From assembly GCF_000764495.1 (NCBI RefSeq), contig NZ_JRLB01000036.1:1-39317 (forward strand): DNA of 39,317 nucleotides, given 5' to 3'. Source of the DNA: Nitrincola sp. A-D6. GTDB taxonomy: Bacteria; Pseudomonadota; Gammaproteobacteria; Pseudomonadales; Balneatricaceae. Position 1 is the first letter of the stretch. Each line of letters starts with the position of its first letter. The position numbers were made by a program, and so were the translations under genes. A model generated the notes under the pieces. It was not told the origin of the DNA. It did not search any database and was given only the letters and a program-made list of their open reading frames with translations. Below, piece after piece: positions 36,736 to 39,317 of this stretch.

Positions 36736-37476
36736 ATGACCAACCCGACCCTTGATTTACTCAAACAACACCGCTCCATCCGTAAATTTACCCCTCAAAC
36801 AATTCCACAAGACTGGATAAACGCTATTATTGAAGCAGGTCAGGCGGCGGCGACCTCCAGCTTTATTCAAGCCTGCACGGTGATTCAGGTCTCGGATAGC
36901 CATACGCGTGAAGCCTTGGCTGAGTGTGCCGGTAATCAGGCCTATGTCGCCACGGCGCCAGTATTTCTGGTGTTCTGTGCCGATATGCAGCGGCACAAAC
37001 TGGTGTGTGATATGCATAATGCCGAGATGCTCAGTGGCTTTACCGAGCAGTTTATTACCGCCACGGTGGACTGCGGCCTGTTTGCCCAGAACTGTGCCAC
37101 AGCCGCAGAATCCCTGGGACTGGGGGTTGTCTATATTGGTGGTATTCGCAACCAGATAGCCCGGGTATCTGAGTTGCTGGCACTGCCAGAACTGGTCTAT
37201 CCGGTGTTCGGCATGTGCATCGGCTACCCGGATCAAGATCCGGAAATCAAACCCCGCCTGCCACTGTCTGTGGTGTTAAAACAGGACAGGTATGTTGACA
37301 GCAGCGATGCTGATAGCATCCGCGAGTATGATCTGGCAGTCAGAGACTACTATCGCAGCCGCACAGGTGGCACCAAGGAGATGAGCTGGAGTGAGCAAAT
37401 TTCCGGTATGCTGGTAAAAGAGGCCCGTCCACATATGCTGGGTTTTCTGCACAGCAAAGGCTTTCTAAAACGCTGA
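36736..37476 (+). CDS. nfsA: NfsA-type FMN nitroreductase
   Basis: 246 residues of the NfsA/FRP family, an FMN- and NAD(P)H-dependent oxidoreductase reducing nitroaromatics and quinones. Diagnostic segments are LLKQHRSIRKFTPQTIP (FMN phosphate contacts), AATSSFIQACTVIQV, DCGLFAQNCATAAESLGLG, YIGGIRNQ, FGMCIGYPDQDPEIKPRLPL and a C-terminal tail typical of NfsA. It starts 17 bases after the PRPP-synthetase-like stop with AGGA upstream, so it may be the third gene of that operon, though no metabolic link is obvious. It ends at a terminator shared with the flavodoxin. Confidence 0.92.
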   Translation: MTNPTLDLLKQHRSIRKFTPQTIPQDWINAIIEAGQAAATSSFIQACTVIQVSDSHTREALAECAGNQAYVATAPVFLVFCADMQRHKLVCDMHNAEMLSGFTEQFITATVDCGLFAQNCATAAESLGLGVVYIGGIRNQIARVSELLALPELVYPVFGMCIGYPDQDPEIKPRLPLSVVLKQDRYVDSSDADSIREYDLAVRDYYRSRTGGTKEMSWSEQISGMLVKEARPHMLGFLHSKGFLKR

Positions 37477-37496
37477 AATACTTGGAGGCTGTCCGA

Positions 37497-37527
37497 GGGT
37501 CACAGCAGCATCAAGCTGTCGTGACCC
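37497..37527. terminator. Hairpin between nfsA and flavodoxin
   Basis: GGGTCACAGCAGC (37497-37509) pairs with GCTGTCGTGACCC (37515-37527) apart from two central mismatches, with an ATCAA loop. AATTGTTTC follows on the plus strand. It lies between convergent stops and is likely bidirectional. Confidence 0.6.
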
Positions 37528-37546
37528 AATTGTTTCGCTAGTCATA

Positions 37547-37993
37547 TCAAAGCGCCTGCATCCACTCCTTCATCCACTCCACAGCCATACCTTCCGGATC
37601 GGCTGTTTCACAAGCATCGATATACAGAACCTCACCGATACGTTGTGCCTGCAGCTCTTGCAGTAACTCATCACACTGACGTCCGGCATCGGCAAAGGTA
37701 TCATAGGAGCTATCGCCCAGCGCAATGACGCCATAGCGACGCTCAGGCATCAGCGGAAACGCTTCACGCAGCTCACTCACCAGCGAATAGATATTGTCAG
37801 GCAACTCTCCCTGACCGGTTGTAGACGTACAGATAACCAACACCGCTTGCGGATGCGCCATTAAGTCATCCAGCGTTGCGTTGGAATAGACCTCGGCTTC
37901 ATGGTCAGCACTGCGCAGCAGCTCGGCACATTCTTCGGCAACTGACGTACTGTTGCCATATACAGAACCCACTGCGAAGATCACACTCGCCAT
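37547..37993 (-). CDS. Flavodoxin-like protein (MioC-like)
   Basis: 148-residue FMN-binding electron carrier. The phosphate-binding loop is GSVYGNSTSVAEE (about 8-20), and the isoalloxazine-contacting loops are CTSTTGQGELPDN and IALGDSSYDTFADAG. These are typical of short-chain MioC-type flavodoxins used with biotin synthase or other radical-SAM enzymes. A strong GGGGAG site lies six bases before the ATG. Convergent with nfsA. The specific partner is unknown. Confidence 0.9.
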   Translation of the reverse strand: MASVIFAVGSVYGNSTSVAEECAELLRSADHEAEVYSNATLDDLMAHPQAVLVICTSTTGQGELPDNIYSLVSELREAFPLMPERRYGVIALGDSSYDTFADAGRQCDELLQELQAQRIGEVLYIDACETADPEGMAVEWMKEWMQAL

Positions 37994-38141
37994 ATCACTC
38001 CCCTTTATTAAAACTTACTGATTTACAATCATAATCGATAGTATCGCCACTTAACACGGTGAAGATTCAGGGTTTTTACACAGGGAACTCAATTTGCGCT
38101 ATCCTGTAAGTCAGGTTACCTGCTTGCCGGAGATAGAGACC

Positions 38142-38486
38142 ATGCCAGAAACCATGCCAGATGATTATTTCAGTGCCCTGCTGCTAAAACTGGAACGCCA
38201 TGCTACAGAGCGAGAAGGGCAGCAAACTGTCACCCTGCCAATCCATCAGGAAGATTTTTTCAGGCTACAGGCACTTTGTGAGGTGTATGCTGTATCAATG
38301 AATGAACTTGGCCCTGCACTGTTTCAAACCCTGTTACAGGAAATGGAAGCACGCATGCCCTACCGCCCAGGGGCGAGAGTTATCCGTGAAGAAGATGGCG
38401 ATCCGGTCTATGAAGATATCGGTCCGACGCCCCGCTACCTGGAGATTATCAGGCGACTGGAAAAAGCGGCAGATGAGTCAAACTGA
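38142..38486 (+). CDS. Conserved small protein with RHH-like N-terminal half
   Basis: 114 residues from the ATG at 38142; a longer frame starts only with TTG. The segment QQTVTLPIHQEDFFRLQALC followed by EVYAVSMNELGPALFQTLLQ looks like a beta strand and two helices as in ribbon-helix-helix proteins. The C-terminal half contains MPYRPGARVIREEDGDPVYE and DIGPTPRYLEI. I recall the same pattern in small gammaproteobacterial proteins labelled type 1 pili tip component, a label that the sequence does not support. No signal peptide, so cytoplasmic. It ends shortly before the csp terminator. Function unknown. Confidence 0.7.
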   Translation: MPETMPDDYFSALLLKLERHATEREGQQTVTLPIHQEDFFRLQALCEVYAVSMNELGPALFQTLLQEMEARMPYRPGARVIREEDGDPVYEDIGPTPRYLEIIRRLEKAADESN

Positions 38487-38504
38487 TGCAGTTTATGGCG
38501 CTAT

Positions 38505-38537
38505 AAAACAAGACGGCGAACCCTTGGGTTCGCCGTC
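38505..38537 (-). terminator. Rho-independent terminator of the cold-shock gene
   Basis: GACGGCGAACCC (38512-38523) and GGGTTCGCCGTC (38526-38537) make a perfect 12-bp stem with a TT in the loop. On the minus strand it is followed by TTGTTTTATAG. It sits 24 bases beyond the csp stop and also just after the plus-strand gene ending at 38486, so it may act on both. Confidence 0.88.
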
Positions 38538-38561
38538 AGAAGGTACTATCTTAGTCTGAAA

Positions 38562-38771
38562 TCAGACGATAGATACGTTCTCAGCCTGAGGGCCTTTCTG
38601 GCCCTGGGTAACTTCAAAAGTTACCTGCTGGTTTTCATGCAGTGTACGACGACCATTGCCGTTGATTGCACGGAAGTGTACGAATACATCCGGACCGTTC
38701 TCCTGCTGGATAAAACCGAATCCTTTCTCATCGTTGAACCATTTTACGGTACCGGTAACTAGCTGTGACAT
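38562..38771 (-). CDS. Cold-shock-domain protein
   Basis: 69-residue CspA-family single OB-fold RNA chaperone. RNP1 (KGFGFI) and RNP2 (VFVHF) are intact, with the start [16 protein letters not shown]. The family binds single-stranded RNA and DNA and melts secondary structure, often at low temperature. GAGG lies six bases before the ATG. A long structured leader seems possible, since palindromes lie at 38823-38839 and 38891-38919 upstream; such leaders regulate translation in E. coli cspA. Which Csp paralogue this is cannot be told. Confidence 0.95.
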   Translation of the reverse strand: MSQLVTGTVKWFNDEKGFGFIQQENGPDVFVHFRAINGNGRRTLHENQQVTFEVTQGQKGPQAENVSIV

Positions 38772-39317
38772 GTCTTGCCTCTTTCTTTTACGTATTTGCC
38801 ATCAATTGGCATTCTTTCAAAAGACCGGATGATCCGGTCCCGTTTCTGTTCCTGCACCCGGATGACTCCGAATACACTGAACGCTGGTTAGAGAAGTCGA
38901 TCTAAATGATCGGCTTCTCAGAATCTGTTTCCGACTGAACGGTCAAAGGTTGCAAGGCTGCGCACACAGATTTCCCGAGAATGATGCCATCCTGACGAGG
39001 GAAAAACTGATTGATCGATTGAGTAGTGTTCAAACGAGGGAGTGAGCGAATCAGCCTGAGCTGCTTGCTATTTTGTGAATATATTGACCGGAGTGGTGTT
39101 TTCCGATCAGTTGCGAACCGCAGCCCGCTTGTTTTAACTTGCATCAAATTTTCTATAACTCTAATCCAGCAACAAGGCTGGTAACCCGGTCAAAACATTT
39201 ACAGACACGCTGTAATTCGAAACACAACCGCTTACCGGGAAGCTGTTGATAAAAATAACTATACACCTGTTTTGACGAATTACAACGTTGAAAAGGTTAA
39301 TAATTGCGGATTTGTCA
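38772..39317. other. Non-coding right edge, csp upstream region
   Basis: No convincing gene. It should contain the csp promoter and 5' leader. Two inverted repeats are visible: GACCGGA-TGA-TCCGGTC at 38823-38839, and a 12-bp stem at 38891-38902/38908-38919 with a five-base loop. An 81-codon frame on the minus strand at 38902-39147 has no ribosome site or recognisable domain. The last 150 bases are AT-rich and unremarkable. Confidence 0.5.

Noticed and set aside
38902..39147. 81-codon open frame on the minus strand upstream of csp
   Set aside because: No Shine-Dalgarno, no recognisable motif, and its stop lies within an inverted repeat. It is more likely part of the csp upstream region.

Overview
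The window looks like a chromosomal stretch of a marine-type gammaproteobacterium. The combination of RimK, DNA polymerase II, RNase T, GrxD, MotY-like protein, MetR, PhhB, DUF3549 and an Aer-type PAS chemoreceptor fits the Oceanospirillales and neighbouring groups, and base composition is near balanced. No rRNA, tRNA, phage, IS element or CRISPR array was seen.

Layout. 1-456 is non-coding with two kinds of repeat. 457-2415 (minus) is rimK with a downstream succinylglutamate desuccinylase/aspartoacylase-like gene. 2590-17153 (minus) is the centre of the window: a REC-TPR response-regulator-like gene, then mvaA, fni, mvaS, mevalonate kinase and phosphomevalonate kinase, then (after 136 bp) two sensor kinases, a small receiver and a REC-PAS-GGDEF diguanylate cyclase, then mvaD and polB. 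Together the mva/fni genes encode the whole acetoacetyl-CoA to IPP/DMAPP mevalonate route. A sensory and c-di-GMP module sits between the two parts of the pathway in the same orientation, with overlaps or gaps of a few bases.

17358-23207 carries argG and a motY-like gene (minus), rnt (plus), grxD (minus), then argD and argF (plus). 23245-26941 (minus) holds an Aer-like chemoreceptor and a PAS-PAS-GGDEF-EAL protein with a degenerate GGDEF site. 27253-30645 (plus) has metR, a class II DAHP synthase and a DUF3549 gene. 30613-34128 (minus) has a phage-P-like replication gene, a DnaT-like gene containing a REP cluster in frame, a CBS-pair protein, purU and phhB. 34281-37476 (plus) is an AMP/thymidine phosphorylase-like gene coupled to a PRPP-synthetase-like gene, then an NfsA-type nitroreductase. 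The right end has a flavodoxin, a small RHH-like conserved protein, a cold-shock protein and about 550 bp of non-coding DNA.

Quality warning. Thirteen of the 36 genes are broken by single-base indels (18 places I can point to, 16 of them losses of one base, many in short homopolymers), while the protein reads on intact in the next frame. The affected genes include argG, polB, grxD, metR and two mevalonate genes. This is most simply read as sequencing or assembly indels, not gene decay. I therefore annotate full-length genes and give each break position.
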